In this document: positions 17,471 through 27,134 of the stretch, in pieces
How positions within the stretch are numbered: the first letter of the stretch is position 1
Layout: each line of letters starts with the position of its first letter
NCBI RefSeq assembly: GCF_030151085.1
Contig: NZ_JASLER010000049.1
Location: forward strand, 1-64,000
Direction of reading: 5' to 3'
DNA: 64,000 nt
Source of the DNA: Bacteroides sp.
GTDB taxonomy: Bacteria; Bacteroidota; Bacteroidia; Bacteroidales; Bacteroidaceae
Notes under the pieces: model-generated
Databases searched by the model: none
Seen by the model: only the letters and a program-made list of their open reading frames with translations
What the model was told of the DNA's origin: nothing
Program-made: the position numbers and the translations under genes

Positions 17471-20326
17471 TTAATGTGCCTCCAACCAGTTATTTCCCCA
17501 TCCACAATCGGCTTTCAGGGGTACGTGCATGCGATATGCGTGTTCCATTTCTTCGATTACAATTTTTTGCACAATCTCTTTTTCTTCGCTAGGAACGCTG
17601 AAATTTAGTTCGTCATGGACCTGTAAAATCATCTTTGCTTTCAGATTGTTACTAAGGAAGCGTTTATAGATAAGTGCCATGGCTACTTTTATGATATCAG
17701 CGGCACTTCCTTGGATAGGTGCATTGATGGCATTTCGTTCGGCATACCCACGGACAACTGCATTTCGTGAGTTGATGTCGGGCAGAAAGCGTTTGCGATG
17801 GAAGATAGTTTCCACAAAGCCATTTTCACGAGCTACCTGGATACTACGATCCATATATTCTTTGACTTGCGGATAGGTTTCAAAATATCCGTCTATCAAC
17901 TCCTTGGCTTCCTGGCGGGGAACGTTCATACGCTCGGCAAGTCCGAAGACAGAAATACCATAAATGATGCCGAAGTTGGCTGTTTTTGCCTTGCGACGCA
18001 TGTCGGCGGTTACATCTTTGATATCTATCTTGTATATTTTGGCAGCGGTGGCGGCATGAATGTCGTAACCACTGAGGAAAGCATCTATCATATTTTTGTC
18101 TTCACTCAGGTGTGCCATGATCCGGAGCTCGATCTGTGAATAGTCGGCAGAGAAGAATTCGCAACCGTCGTCAGGAATGAAAGCTTTTCGTATTTCCTTG
18201 CCGTCTTCGTCGCGGATAGGTATATTCTGCAAGTTAGGATTGCTCGAACTGAGTCGCCCTGTGGAGGTTACTGCTTGATTGAATGAAGTATGGATACGCC
18301 CTGTACGTGGATTAATCAGTTGAGGTAGAGCATCTATATAGGTGCTTAGTAACTTCTTCAATCCCCGGTATTCTAATATCTTACCGATAATATCGTGCTT
18401 GTTTCGAAGGCTTTCCAGTATCTCTTCGGAGGTAACGTATTGGCCGGTCTTGGTTTTCTTTGCTTTATCTACAATCTTTAGTTTATCGAAAAGCACTTCG
18501 CCTACTTGCTTGGGTGAGGCAATATTGAAGGTTTCGCCTGCCAGCTCGAAGATGCTCTTTTCTATTTCTTCGAGGCGAACGGTGAAATGCTCCGAAGATT
18601 GCTTCAAGGCTTTCGTGTCGAGGCGGACTCCATTGGTTTCTATATTGACAAGTACAGGCACAAGCGGCATCTCTATTTCATAGAATAGATTTTCGGCTCC
18701 TTGCACTTTCAACTCTTTTTCAAGAATGTTTTTTAGTTTCAAGGTGACGTCTGCATCTTCGCAAGCATACCGGTAAACTTCCTCCGGAGAGAGGTCGCGC
18801 ATGTTCTTCTGGTTTTTTCCTTTGGCTCCAATTAGTTCGTCAATGTGGATGGTCTGATAGTTCAGATAGATTTCTGCCAGATAGTCCATGTTGTGTCGAA
18901 GTTCGGGTTGCAAAATGTAATGGGCGAGCATCGTATCAAAAAGTGTTCCTTTCACGCGGACACCATAATTTTGAAGAACAATCATATCGTACTTGATATT
19001 TTGTCCTACTTTCATAGATTTCTCATTTTCGTAGAGTGGTCGAAGCTCGTTTACAATTTTTAAAGCTTCTTCACGATTTGCAGGAACCGGTACATAGTAC
19101 GCACGATTTTCTGCATCGCTGAAGCTCATTCCTACCAATTCTGCCTCCATGGGGTCGGTACCGGTAGTTTCTGTATCTATTGAGAGAATTTTGGTTGTAA
19201 GTAACTTTTGAATAAATTCTCGTCTTTTCTCTTCTGTATCAATAAGTTGATAATCCACATCAAGCGATTCTAAGCCCCTGAGATTTGAATTTTTGAAACC
19301 ATCTGTGCCGTCGCCCGCAAAATTGGCAAACAAATCACCTTGAATATTGCCCTTATTTTCGGAGGGAGTGGCAGGTTGTTGTGCAAAGAGCGTTCCGGCA
19401 AAAAGATCGGGAGTAGCGGAAGAAGTTGAAGAGGCGGAGAGGGGAGCACTCTCTTTTTTCAGAACTCGGTTGATGAGTGTGCGGAATTCCAGTTCCTCAA
19501 AAATCTTGCGGAGTTCTTCTTCGTTCGGTTCTTCACGAACAAGCGCTTTCATGTCAAGTTCAATGGGTACATCAATTTTGATGGTTGCAAGAAATTTTGA
19601 GAAAGTAATCATTTCCCGGTTTGCCTCCACTTTTGTTTTAAGGGCACCTTTCAGTTGATCGGTATGTTCCAGTAGATTTTCAATACTGCCGAATTCTGAA
19701 ATTAGCTTTTGTGCAGTTTTCTCTCCCACGCCCGGGCAGCCGGGAATGTTATCGGAGCTGTCGCCCATCAATCCAAGCATGTCTATTACTTGCGAGGTGG
19801 ACTGAATATCGAACTTCGCTTTTATTTCTTCGGTACCCATTACTTCGAAGCCACCGCTATGTTTGGGGCGATACATGAATACATGATCTGATACTAGCTG
19901 ACCGTAGTCCTTGTCAGGGGTCATCATATAAGTGGTTATACCCTGATTGCCGGCTTCGGTGGCGAGAGTACCTATTACGTCGTCGGCTTCGTAACCCGGA
20001 ACTTCAAGGATTGGTATGCGATAAGCACGAATAACGTCCTTTATAATAGGTACGGAGAGGCGAATGGCTTCAGGCGTTTCTTCGCGTTGCGCTTTATATT
20101 GCTCGTAGGCCTCATGTCGGAAAGTAGGACCGGAGGGGTCGAATGCTACTCCGATATGAGTAGGGTTTTCCTTCTTCAGTACTTCTTCAAGAGTATTGAC
20201 GAAGCCCAGAATAGCCGAAGTATTAAACCCTTTGGAGTTGATTCGAGGGGTCTTGATGAACGCATAATATGCCCGATATATCAGTGCATAGGCATCGAGC
20301 AGAAACAGTTTATCGGTAGAATTCAT
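17471..20326 (-). CDS. polA: DNA polymerase I
   Basis: A three-domain repair and Okazaki-fragment polymerase of about 951 residues. The N-terminal 5' nuclease domain shows LLDAYALIYRAYYAF and DMLGLMGDSSDNIPGCPGVGEKTA. The middle 3'-5' exonuclease looks intact, with SIDTETTGTDP carrying the metal-binding Asp and Glu. The polymerase domain has DYSQIELRIMAHLS, RRKAKTANFGIIYG and QVHDELNF. I start at MNSTDKLF (20326) because the preceding 11 residues are atypical. It is divergent from the polyprenyl synthetase gene. Confidence 0.96.
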   Translation of the reverse strand: MNSTDKLFLLDAYALIYRAYYAFIKTPRINSKGFNTSAILGFVNTLEEVLKKENPTHIGVAFDPSGPTFRHEAYEQYKAQREETPEAIRLSVPIIKDVIRAYRIPILEVPGYEADDVIGTLATEAGNQGITTYMMTPDKDYGQLVSDHVFMYRPKHSGGFEVMGTEEIKAKFDIQSTSQVIDMLGLMGDSSDNIPGCPGVGEKTAQKLISEFGSIENLLEHTDQLKGALKTKVEANREMITFSKFLATIKIDVPIELDMKALVREEPNEEELRKIFEELEFRTLINRVLKKESAPLSASSTSSATPDLFAGTLFAQQPATPSENKGNIQGDLFANFAGDGTDGFKNSNLRGLESLDVDYQLIDTEEKRREFIQKLLTTKILSIDTETTGTDPMEAELVGMSFSDAENRAYYVPVPANREEALKIVNELRPLYENEKSMKVGQNIKYDMIVLQNYGVRVKGTLFDTMLAHYILQPELRHNMDYLAEIYLNYQTIHIDELIGAKGKNQKNMRDLSPEEVYRYACEDADVTLKLKNILEKELKVQGAENLFYEIEMPLVPVLVNIETNGVRLDTKALKQSSEHFTVRLEEIEKSIFELAGETFNIASPKQVGEVLFDKLKIVDKAKKTKTGQYVTSEEILESLRNKHDIIGKILEYRGLKKLLSTYIDALPQLINPRTGRIHTSFNQAVTSTGRLSSSNPNLQNIPIRDEDGKEIRKAFIPDDGCEFFSADYSQIELRIMAHLSEDKNMIDAFLSGYDIHAATAAKIYKIDIKDVTADMRRKAKTANFGIIYGISVFGLAERMNVPRQEAKELIDGYFETYPQVKEYMDRSIQVARENGFVETIFHRKRFLPDINSRNAVVRGYAERNAINAPIQGSAADIIKVAMALIYKRFLSNNLKAKMILQVHDELNFSVPSEEKEIVQKIVIEEMEHAYRMHVPLKADCGWGNNWLEAH

Positions 20327-20387
20327 TGATTTATCCTTTTTTTCATGGTAAAAGTACAAAAAAATACGGTATTAACCGTTTTATTAC

Positions 20388-20395
20388 TATTTTTG
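20388..20395 (+). promoter_or_regulatory. Candidate -7 box for the polyprenyl synthetase gene
   Basis: TATTTTTG, an exact TAnnTTTG match, ends 17 bases before the start codon, so the mRNA would have a very short leader. Confidence 0.5.
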
Positions 20396-20412
20396 TAGGC
20401 AAATAGCGATGC

Positions 20413-21387
20413 ATGGACAACTCATCACTGATAAAATCTCCGATTTTTGTTGAATTGGAGGACTTCAAAAAACTATTTGATAGTTCTCTCTCCAGTTCTA
20501 ACCTTTTGTTGAATAGCGTAATTTCGCATATCCGGCAGAAGAATGGGAAGATGATGCGCCCTATTCTGGTGCTATTGGCTGCAAAACTTTATGGTGAAGT
20601 CTGTCCTGCAACCCTTCATGCAGCGGTTTCCCTGGAGCTGTTACATACTGCAAGCCTTGTGCACGATGATGTGGTTGATGAGAGTACCGAACGTCGTGGC
20701 CAGCTTTCTGTAAATGCGATATTTAATAATAAAGTAGCGGTACTAGCTGGTGATTTCCTCTTGGCTACTTCCTTGGTGCAGGTCGGCTTGACCCGCAATC
20801 ATGCTATTATAGATGTGGTATCCCGTTTGGGACAAGATTTGGCAGACGGAGAACTGTTGCAGTTATCTAATGTCAGCAATCTTCAATTTTCCGAAGATAT
20901 TTACTATGATGTTATCCGCAAGAAAACGGCTGTATTGTTTGCCGCTTGTACTAAGGCAGGTGCACTTTCAGTAGGGGCGGGCGATGAAAAGGCGGAATTT
21001 GCGCGTTTATTCGGTGAATATATCGGGCTTTGCTTCCAGATTAAAGATGATATTTTCGACTACTCTGAAAGTAAAGAAATAGGTAAACCTACAGGTAATG
21101 ATATGCATGAAGGCAAATTGACTCTTCCTGTGATCCATGCACTGAATGCTACCAAGGATAAGATGGCTCAAAGTATTGCCATTAAAGTGAAGAATGGAGA
21201 GGCATCGACCGATGAAATAGCTTATTTAATTGATTTTGCCAAGCAGCATGGTGGCATAGAATATGCTATTGAAAGGATGTATGCTTATAGGGAGAAAGCC
21301 CTTTCTTTGTTAGTATCTATACCTGATTCTGATGTTAAAACTGCTCTTACTGCTTATCTGAACTATGTGGTGGAGCGTGATAAATAA
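20413..21387 (+). CDS. Trans-polyprenyl diphosphate synthase
   Basis: A 324-residue all-helical prenyl transferase that extends isoprenoid chains, probably for the menaquinone side chain. Both Asp-rich motifs are visible: LVHDDVVDES near residue 85 (first) and QIKDDIFDYSESKE near residue 210 (second). Chain length cannot be read with certainty. Length and layout fit octaprenyl-type enzymes. It ends at a strong hairpin shared with deoC. Confidence 0.92.
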   Translation: MDNSSLIKSPIFVELEDFKKLFDSSLSSSNLLLNSVISHIRQKNGKMMRPILVLLAAKLYGEVCPATLHAAVSLELLHTASLVHDDVVDESTERRGQLSVNAIFNNKVAVLAGDFLLATSLVQVGLTRNHAIIDVVSRLGQDLADGELLQLSNVSNLQFSEDIYYDVIRKKTAVLFAACTKAGALSVGAGDEKAEFARLFGEYIGLCFQIKDDIFDYSESKEIGKPTGNDMHEGKLTLPVIHALNATKDKMAQSIAIKVKNGEASTDEIAYLIDFAKQHGGIEYAIERMYAYREKALSLLVSIPDSDVKTALTAYLNYVVERDK

Positions 21388-21409
21388 TTGATAAATATTT
21401 GTTTTTTAG

Positions 21410-21451
21410 AAAAAGCCTGATAGAAGAATCATCTCTTTATCAGGCTTTTTT
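21410..21451. terminator. Bidirectional intrinsic terminator
   Basis: Arms AAAAAGCCTGATA (21410-21422) and TATCAGGCTTTTTT (from 21438) are flanked by A on the left and T on the right. This gives a T-tail in both directions between the convergent prenyl synthase and deoC. Confidence 0.88.
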
Positions 21452-21461
21452 GATATTGTAT

Positions 21462-22364
21462 TTAGAAGAACTTAATTTCTTCCCCTTTAATTTCAGAGAG
21501 CAATAAATTGGCAAGGCGACTGGTTCCTAGACGGAATAACTCGTTGTTCAGCCATTCTTCTCCAAGCAATTCTTTTACGATAGTATAATAGATTAGTGCA
21601 TCATTGACGCAGTTGATACCTCCTGCGGGCTTGAATCCTATTTTGTTGCCTGTCTGTTCGTAGTATTCCTTGATGGCTTGGCACATTACATAAGCGGCTT
21701 CGGGAGTAGCAGCAGGCTGCTGTTTGCCGGTAGATGTCTTGATGAAATCTGCTCCGGCGTACATTGATAGGATAGAGGCTTTCTTGATGTTAGAGGCGGT
21801 CTTTAGGGCTCCTGTTTCGAGGATTACTTTTAAGTGATGCTCTTTGCAAACCTCTTTAAGTTCCTGTATTTCCTCACATAAAGTCTCGTAGTCGCCTGCC
21901 AGGAATTTACCTACAGAGATGACAATATCTATTTCGTCGGCACCTTCCATGATAGCCATGGCAGTTTCTGCAACTTTTACTTCGATAAAAGTCTGAGAGG
22001 AGGGGAACCCTGCAGATACACATGCGATTTTTATGTTTTCTACTTCCAGTGTATCCTTTACTACCTCGGCAAAATTAGGGTAAACACAGATGGCTGCTAC
22101 ATTTTTAAGATCAGGAAATTCTTCGTCGAACTGGTTTACTTTTTGGGTAAACTTCATAACGCTTTCATCATTATCCGTAGTGTTCAGTGTGGTAAGATCA
22201 ATACAATTGAAGAGAAGTTTCTTTACTTCAAGAGTATTGTTAGCCGGTACCTTTTCTGTAATTATCTTGGCAACTTTTGTTGCGATTTCTGCGTCATCCA
22301 GTTGGGTGTTGTACTTTGCCAATGCGGCATTATGCTTGTTCTGGGTAGGTTCATTCATTTCCAT
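21462..22364 (-). CDS. deoC: Deoxyribose-phosphate aldolase
   Basis: A 300-residue class I aldolase that cleaves 2-deoxyribose 5-phosphate to acetaldehyde and glyceraldehyde 3-phosphate. The Schiff-base lysine is in GADFIKTSTGK; other marks are ICVYPNF and 'FKPAGGINCVNDALIYYTIV'. The start could be 22364 or the internal Met at 22358. Its 5' end overlaps the MazG-like gene, which suggests translational coupling in a dtd - MazG-like - deoC operon. Confidence 0.94.
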   Translation of the reverse strand: MEMNEPTQNKHNAALAKYNTQLDDAEIATKVAKIITEKVPANNTLEVKKLLFNCIDLTTLNTTDNDESVMKFTQKVNQFDEEFPDLKNVAAICVYPNFAEVVKDTLEVENIKIACVSAGFPSSQTFIEVKVAETAMAIMEGADEIDIVISVGKFLAGDYETLCEEIQELKEVCKEHHLKVILETGALKTASNIKKASILSMYAGADFIKTSTGKQQPAATPEAAYVMCQAIKEYYEQTGNKIGFKPAGGINCVNDALIYYTIVKELLGEEWLNNELFRLGTSRLANLLLSEIKGEEIKFF

Positions 22365-22689
22365 GATCTTTTAATTTAGGATTATTGATATGTCTTGTTT
22401 GGTCCCGTTTGGTTTTCTTCTCAAAATTGCGGGCAAAAGCTTCGGTCAAATTGACTCCGGTCTGGTTTGCAATGCAGAGAAGTACCCACAGAACGTCTGC
22501 AATTTCTTCGTCGAGATTGTCTTTTTCTCCTTCTTTGAAGGATTGATCACCATATTTGCGTGACATAACGCGCGCCAGTTCTCCTACTTCTTCAGTAAGA
22601 ACTGCCATGTTAGTGAGTTCGCTGAAATAGCGTACCCCATATTCCTTGATCCAGGAATCTACTTGCTTTTGGGCTTCTTCTAATGTCAT
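22351..22689 (-). CDS. MazG-like nucleotide pyrophosphohydrolase
   Basis: A 112-residue protein of the MazG superfamily, which removes pyrophosphate from nucleoside triphosphates. The EExxE-type metal motif is seen as EEVGELARV, with EEIADVLWVLLCI as the second helix. I start it at MTLEEAQKQ; a longer reading extends into dtd and lacks similarity. Its start codon overlaps the dtd stop (TAATG), and its TGA stop overlaps the deoC start region, so the three are tightly coupled. Substrate (house-cleaning of non-canonical nucleotides is usual) is not certain. Confidence 0.85.
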   Translation of the reverse strand: MTLEEAQKQVDSWIKEYGVRYFSELTNMAVLTEEVGELARVMSRKYGDQSFKEGEKDNLDEEIADVLWVLLCIANQTGVNLTEAFARNFEKKTKRDQTRHINNPKLKDHGNE

Positions 22690-23141
22690 TATTCCTTGTT
22701 TTTTGTATCCATACAGATGGTCACTGGGCCATCGTTCAATAATTCTACCTTCATATCGGCACCGAATTCGCCGGTACCTATTTCTTTTCCTAATGAAAAA
22801 CTTAATTCCTTGCAAAATTGTTCGTACAGCGGAATGGATATTTCAGGTTTGGCTGCCCGTATGTAGGAGGGGCGGTTGCCTTTCTTGGTCGAAGCATGTA
22901 GCGTAAACTGGCTGATAACCAATATCTCACCGTTAATATCCAGAATAGATTTGTTCATGACTCCATTTTCGTCATCAAAAATGCGTAGGTTGACTATCTT
23001 TTTGCAGAGCCAGTCGATATCTTCTGGTCCGTCTGTTTCTTCGATGCCTACCAAAATCATAAGTCCTTTACCAATAGCCGATTTGCAGGTTCCGTTAATG
23101 GTGACGGACGCATGCCCGGTGCGCTGTATAATTACTCTCAT
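22689..23141 (-). CDS. dtd: D-aminoacyl-tRNA deacylase
   Basis: A 150-residue proofreading enzyme that hydrolyses D-aminoacyl-tRNA (and glycyl-tRNA(Ala)). It carries the family motifs SQFTLHAS (near residue 77) and NDGPVTI near the C-terminus, which form the cross-subunit active site. Length is exactly typical. First gene of the dtd - MazG-like - deoC operon. Confidence 0.95.
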   Translation of the reverse strand: MRVIIQRTGHASVTINGTCKSAIGKGLMILVGIEETDGPEDIDWLCKKIVNLRIFDDENGVMNKSILDINGEILVISQFTLHASTKKGNRPSYIRAAKPEISIPLYEQFCKELSFSLGKEIGTGEFGADMKVELLNDGPVTICMDTKNKE

Positions 23142-23201
23142 GTTACTTTAATCCTATTTGAGGTTATCTGACTAAGGGCTGTTAGTCCCTTTGTTAGTCA
23201 A

Positions 23202-23242
23202 CAAACAGACCACCTGTTCGGGGTGAACAGATGGTCTGTTTG
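23202..23242 (-). terminator. Hairpin downstream of the LruC-like lipoprotein
   Basis: Arms of 18 bases (23202-23219 and 23225-23242, one mismatch) with a 5-base loop lie 34 bases past the lipoprotein stop. No clear T-run follows, so termination may depend on other factors. Confidence 0.55.
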
Positions 23243-23275
23243 TGTATTTCGTGTGCAAATATACTGATAAACTCT

Positions 23276-25225
23276 TTATTCTGCAGGATATTTATACCAA
23301 TCTTTATGAGTTTTACCTTCAGAGTTTACCCAATCCTTAAAACGAGGATAAGCTTTGTCGATTCTTACTCCTTCTTCAGGCATAGGGAAGTCAGTTACTC
23401 CAACGAGATTTAACGCAAAGGGGAATTGATTATTCCATCTGCTCATTATGTAATAGAGTCCTTCTGTCGGTCTGTAAACATCATGCCTAGTTCCTAAAAT
23501 GGATATATCCATCTTGTCTGTAGGTAGATACTTGGGCAGATGCAATTCTTTTCCTCTGCCTAAATCAGATTCAATGTAGATAAAGGGATTATATGGGGGT
23601 ATTACGGTTGCTTCTTTGAGGTCGTTTACCTCAACAGTTACGACGATAGTCTTTCCTATTACATCCTTGGGATTATCGAACAGAAGGATGGTAGGATGAC
23701 TTTGTCCCGGTTCCAGAGTGTTGCCTTCCATGTATTTTGTTGGCCCTGCTCCATCTATAATTACACGGCTTATATCGCTGGAAGATAGGTTGTTAAGTTG
23801 GAAACCAAAGCCTGATTGCAACAATGTGATTTCATTGTAGCGGGGCGTGAACTCATTTACTAACTTGTATACTAGGTTGTTATTGACGGTGTTTTTATAT
23901 ACCTTACATTTATAATCAACCATGATATCGTTCATGTCGTAGTCTCCCATTGACGGCCAATAATCTTCAAAAGAGAGCGTTCCCGTATAAGTAACAAAAT
24001 TGTCATTATTGTTTGGCGGATTACCCACATCCGGTATGCTTGGGATATTGTCTTCGATAGCATCTCTTTTCTCTATTTCAAGATAGAAGGTGGCATCATT
24101 GTAGCGTTTATCTACGTTGTCTTCAAATCCAATAGCTACAATTTGATTGGAATCCGGTTCTTTTAGTGATACGCATCTCTGTACTCCATCAGAATTCAGA
24201 TTAGGAAGTGAATATCTGCTATAGTTTGTTATGTTGATGTCACCACCTGTTTGAAAGCCCATACCTTGCATCCACCATCCGATTGTAACTCCTGCCGGGA
24301 ATTCGTCCAGATACTTTGTTCCATCCCAATACTTCAATAATACTCTGTCTCCGCTTACCAAGGCTCCGGTATTATCATCTTTGGTGATATGAGTAGCCGC
24401 GGGAAATGCTATAATCTTTGTAACTTCGGATGTGTTGGTAGGTTCTTTTCCGGTGGGGTAATGGAAATAACCTACTACATTTTTCCAACCAGCAGAACTG
24501 TTGATGAAACACAGATAAACTTTGGTCGGTTTTACTATTTTTATTTCTGAACTGTAGTTGGAACCAAAGAATTGCTTGCCATAGGTTCTATCTTGCATGG
24601 CGGTTCCATCGTACTTCACAAATATCTGGTTGATGTTATACAAGGTTCTTGCATCTGGCAATACTCTACCAGGTGTTAAGTAATCGGGAGTTCCGTAATC
24701 GTTCCAGTCGCCAAGAATCATCCATCCGTCAGGGTAGGTGTGCTTGTTGGGGGTGGCAGCTCGTGTCGATGATGCTCGTCTTGTTGTAGCTTTCTGTACA
24801 TATTCGGTTTGATTAAACGAAATCTGCCCTTCGTTGATAGTCAGTTGAACAGGAGAGACTGTTCCTGGATACTCAGAGTATAGCCATACTTCAGATAGGG
24901 CTGACATTGTTTGAATCTCGCCGGAGAATTTTCCATCCTCGTCTGTTGTGGCACGATAAACGGGCTCGATGTTCTTTTTTACGAGTTCGTTGTTTGCATT
25001 TTCCTCTATGGGGTTTTGATCATAGAGTTCGAATAGTACCTGGTAATTTTTCCCTTTAAAACCATAATCAATGGTTACATTGACCGTCTGACTTAGGTCA
25101 AAATCAAAGAACTTTTCAGCAGGAACTTTGACGTATACATCCAATTGTTCTAAGCAACTGGTAGCAAAAAATTGTGTTGTGGCAATACATATAATTGCAA
25201 GTAAAGTTTTCTTTTTCATTGCCAT
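23276..25225 (-). CDS. LruC-type domain lipoprotein
   Basis: A 649-residue surface or periplasmic lipoprotein; the signal ends in a lipobox (TQFFATSC). The C-terminal 300 residues resemble the LruC/DUF4842 family, with 'FEDYWPSMGDYDMNDIMVDYKC', whose D/N-rich loop looks like a calcium-binding site. Upstream there are beta-sandwich segments. Its role is unknown; LruC-type proteins occur widely in Bacteroidetes. It lies between uvrC and dtd with its own -7 box and a hairpin after it. The start could equally be Met3. Confidence 0.75.
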   Translation of the reverse strand: MAMKKKTLLAIICIATTQFFATSCLEQLDVYVKVPAEKFFDFDLSQTVNVTIDYGFKGKNYQVLFELYDQNPIEENANNELVKKNIEPVYRATTDEDGKFSGEIQTMSALSEVWLYSEYPGTVSPVQLTINEGQISFNQTEYVQKATTRRASSTRAATPNKHTYPDGWMILGDWNDYGTPDYLTPGRVLPDARTLYNINQIFVKYDGTAMQDRTYGKQFFGSNYSSEIKIVKPTKVYLCFINSSAGWKNVVGYFHYPTGKEPTNTSEVTKIIAFPAATHITKDDNTGALVSGDRVLLKYWDGTKYLDEFPAGVTIGWWMQGMGFQTGGDINITNYSRYSLPNLNSDGVQRCVSLKEPDSNQIVAIGFEDNVDKRYNDATFYLEIEKRDAIEDNIPSIPDVGNPPNNNDNFVTYTGTLSFEDYWPSMGDYDMNDIMVDYKCKVYKNTVNNNLVYKLVNEFTPRYNEITLLQSGFGFQLNNLSSSDISRVIIDGAGPTKYMEGNTLEPGQSHPTILLFDNPKDVIGKTIVVTVEVNDLKEATVIPPYNPFIYIESDLGRGKELHLPKYLPTDKMDISILGTRHDVYRPTEGLYYIMSRWNNQFPFALNLVGVTDFPMPEEGVRIDKAYPRFKDWVNSEGKTHKDWYKYPAE

Positions 25226-25251
25226 GTTTGTTTAGTAATTAATTTAATTCG

Positions 25252-25259
25252 CAAATATA
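25252..25259 (-). promoter_or_regulatory. Candidate -7 box for the LruC-like lipoprotein
   Basis: The minus strand reads TATATTTG, an exact TAnnTTTG match 27 bases upstream of 25225. It overlaps no gene but lies close to the uvrC stop. Confidence 0.5.
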
Positions 25260-25300
25260 TGAAAATAAATGGAATATGTGTTATTTTGTGCGTATGAATT

Positions 25301-27124
25301 CTACTCCTGCTCCCCGAAGTATTCTCTGATAATCTTTGCTTTCGATTCACCTACGACAGCAGCCAATTCTTCTAATGAACTTGCCTTGATTCGTTTTACG
25401 CTTTTGAGCTCTTTGAGTAAAGCGGCTTTGGTCTTCTCTCCAATGCCGTTTATCTCGTCCAGAGCCGATGCTATCTGGCGTTTGCTGCGTTTATCGCGAT
25501 GGAAGGTGATAGCGAATCGGTGTACTTCATCCTGTATTTGAGTCAACAGTCTGAAAAGGGGAGTGTTTTGTTTTAATCCGATGGTTTGGGGTGGGAAGCC
25601 ATAGAGCAGCTCTGATGTGCGGTGTTTGCCATCTTTGGCAAGTCCGGCAATAGGGATGTTTAAGCCTAATTCGTCTATTACCTCTTTTACGGCGCTCATT
25701 TGCCCTTTTCCTCCGTCGGTGATTAGCAGGTCGGGTAGGGGCAGTTTCTCTTCTATAGCACGCTGATAACGTCTCTTGACGACTTCTTTCATGGAAGCAT
25801 AGTCATCCGGTCCTTCTACGCTCTTGATATTGTACTTTCGATAGTCCTTTTTTGATGGCTTTCCTTTGATGAATACAACGCATCCTGCCACGGGATCGGA
25901 GCCTTGAATATTGGAGTTGTCAAAGCATTCTATTTGCATAGGCAATCGGTCGAGATGCAATTCCTGCTGAATTTCCTTTAAAAGGCGGACAATTCTCTGT
26001 TCCGGGTTGAGCTTCTCCGCTTGTTTCATGCGGTCTGCTTTGTATTGCTTGACGTTTAAAATGGAGAGTTCCAGCAGTTTCTTCTTGTCGCCTCGCTGAG
26101 GAATGGTGAATTCTACGTCTTTCAGTTCTATATCCAATTCGAATGGGACAATGATTTCACGTGAAAGGCTTTTGTATCTCTCCCGCATTTCAATAATACC
26201 CAAAGAAAGCAGTTCTTCTTTGGTTTCCTCCAACCGTTTCTTGTATTCGAACGTGAAAGCCTGGTTGATGACTCCATTGGTAATGTGCAGGTAATTGATG
26301 AAAGCTGACTTCTCATCATTGTCTTCTTCAATAGAGAATACATCGATATTGTGCAAGATATTGCTTACGACCTCTGATTTCGCACGGTAATTCTCAATGA
26401 GCATATACTTCTCCTTGACTTTCTGTGCTTCCTCGAACTTCATTTCGGCGGCAAGCTCTTGCATTTGCTGGAAAAGCAGCCGTTCTACTTCCTGGGTATT
26501 CCCTTTCAGTATTTCTTTGATTTCACCGATGTTTTTGAGATAGTCGGCTTCTGTTTGCTTGCCGACACAAGGGCCTGCACAGTTCTTTATGTGATATTCC
26601 AGGCAGACATTAAACTTCCCTGCGCGGATGTTTTCCGGAGTAAGGCTCAGGTTGCAGGTGCGTAGGGGATATAAATGCTTGATAAGTTCCAGTACAGCAT
26701 TCATGGAAGGTGCATGGCTGTAAGGGCCATAATAGGCTGAGCCGTTACGTATTATCTTCCTTGTTTTGAATACACGTGGAAAGAATTCATTGGGAACGCA
26801 AATGGATGGATAAGTCTTATCGTCCTTCAACAAGACATTGTACCGTGGTTTGTATCTCTTGATAAGGTTGTTTTCAAGTAATAGCGCATCTTCTTCTGTA
26901 TTGACCACGATATAACGAATATCGGCTATCTTGCTAACCAATACACGCGTTTTACCCGGTTCGTGTTCCCTATTGAAATAGGAAGAAACTCTTCGCTTTA
27001 GATTTTTAGCCTTTCCAACGTATATGATGACGCCTTCGGCATTCAGGTATTGATAAATGCCGGGACTTTCGGGAAGGTTGGATACAATTCCTTTTAAATA
27101 GTCGTTAGCTCTAAGTTCTTCCAT
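25301..27124 (-). CDS. uvrC: UvrABC excinuclease subunit C
   Basis: A 607-residue nucleotide excision repair nuclease that makes both incisions around UvrB-bound damage. GIY-YIG domain: PGIYQYLNAEGVIIYVGKAKNLKRRV near residues 20-45. A UVR segment follows ('QELAAEMKFEEAQKVKEKY'), then the RNase H-like domain (IECFDNSNIQGSDPVAGCVVF; LLITDGGKGQ) and C-terminal helix-hairpin-helix repeats (ALDEINGIGEKTKAALL). Length typical. It follows apt by 10 bases, in an mnmG-apt-uvrC order on the minus strand. Confidence 0.96.
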   Translation of the reverse strand: MEELRANDYLKGIVSNLPESPGIYQYLNAEGVIIYVGKAKNLKRRVSSYFNREHEPGKTRVLVSKIADIRYIVVNTEEDALLLENNLIKRYKPRYNVLLKDDKTYPSICVPNEFFPRVFKTRKIIRNGSAYYGPYSHAPSMNAVLELIKHLYPLRTCNLSLTPENIRAGKFNVCLEYHIKNCAGPCVGKQTEADYLKNIGEIKEILKGNTQEVERLLFQQMQELAAEMKFEEAQKVKEKYMLIENYRAKSEVVSNILHNIDVFSIEEDNDEKSAFINYLHITNGVINQAFTFEYKKRLEETKEELLSLGIIEMRERYKSLSREIIVPFELDIELKDVEFTIPQRGDKKKLLELSILNVKQYKADRMKQAEKLNPEQRIVRLLKEIQQELHLDRLPMQIECFDNSNIQGSDPVAGCVVFIKGKPSKKDYRKYNIKSVEGPDDYASMKEVVKRRYQRAIEEKLPLPDLLITDGGKGQMSAVKEVIDELGLNIPIAGLAKDGKHRTSELLYGFPPQTIGLKQNTPLFRLLTQIQDEVHRFAITFHRDKRSKRQIASALDEINGIGEKTKAALLKELKSVKRIKASSLEELAAVVGESKAKIIREYFGEQE

Positions 27125-27134
27125 GTGATTTTAA

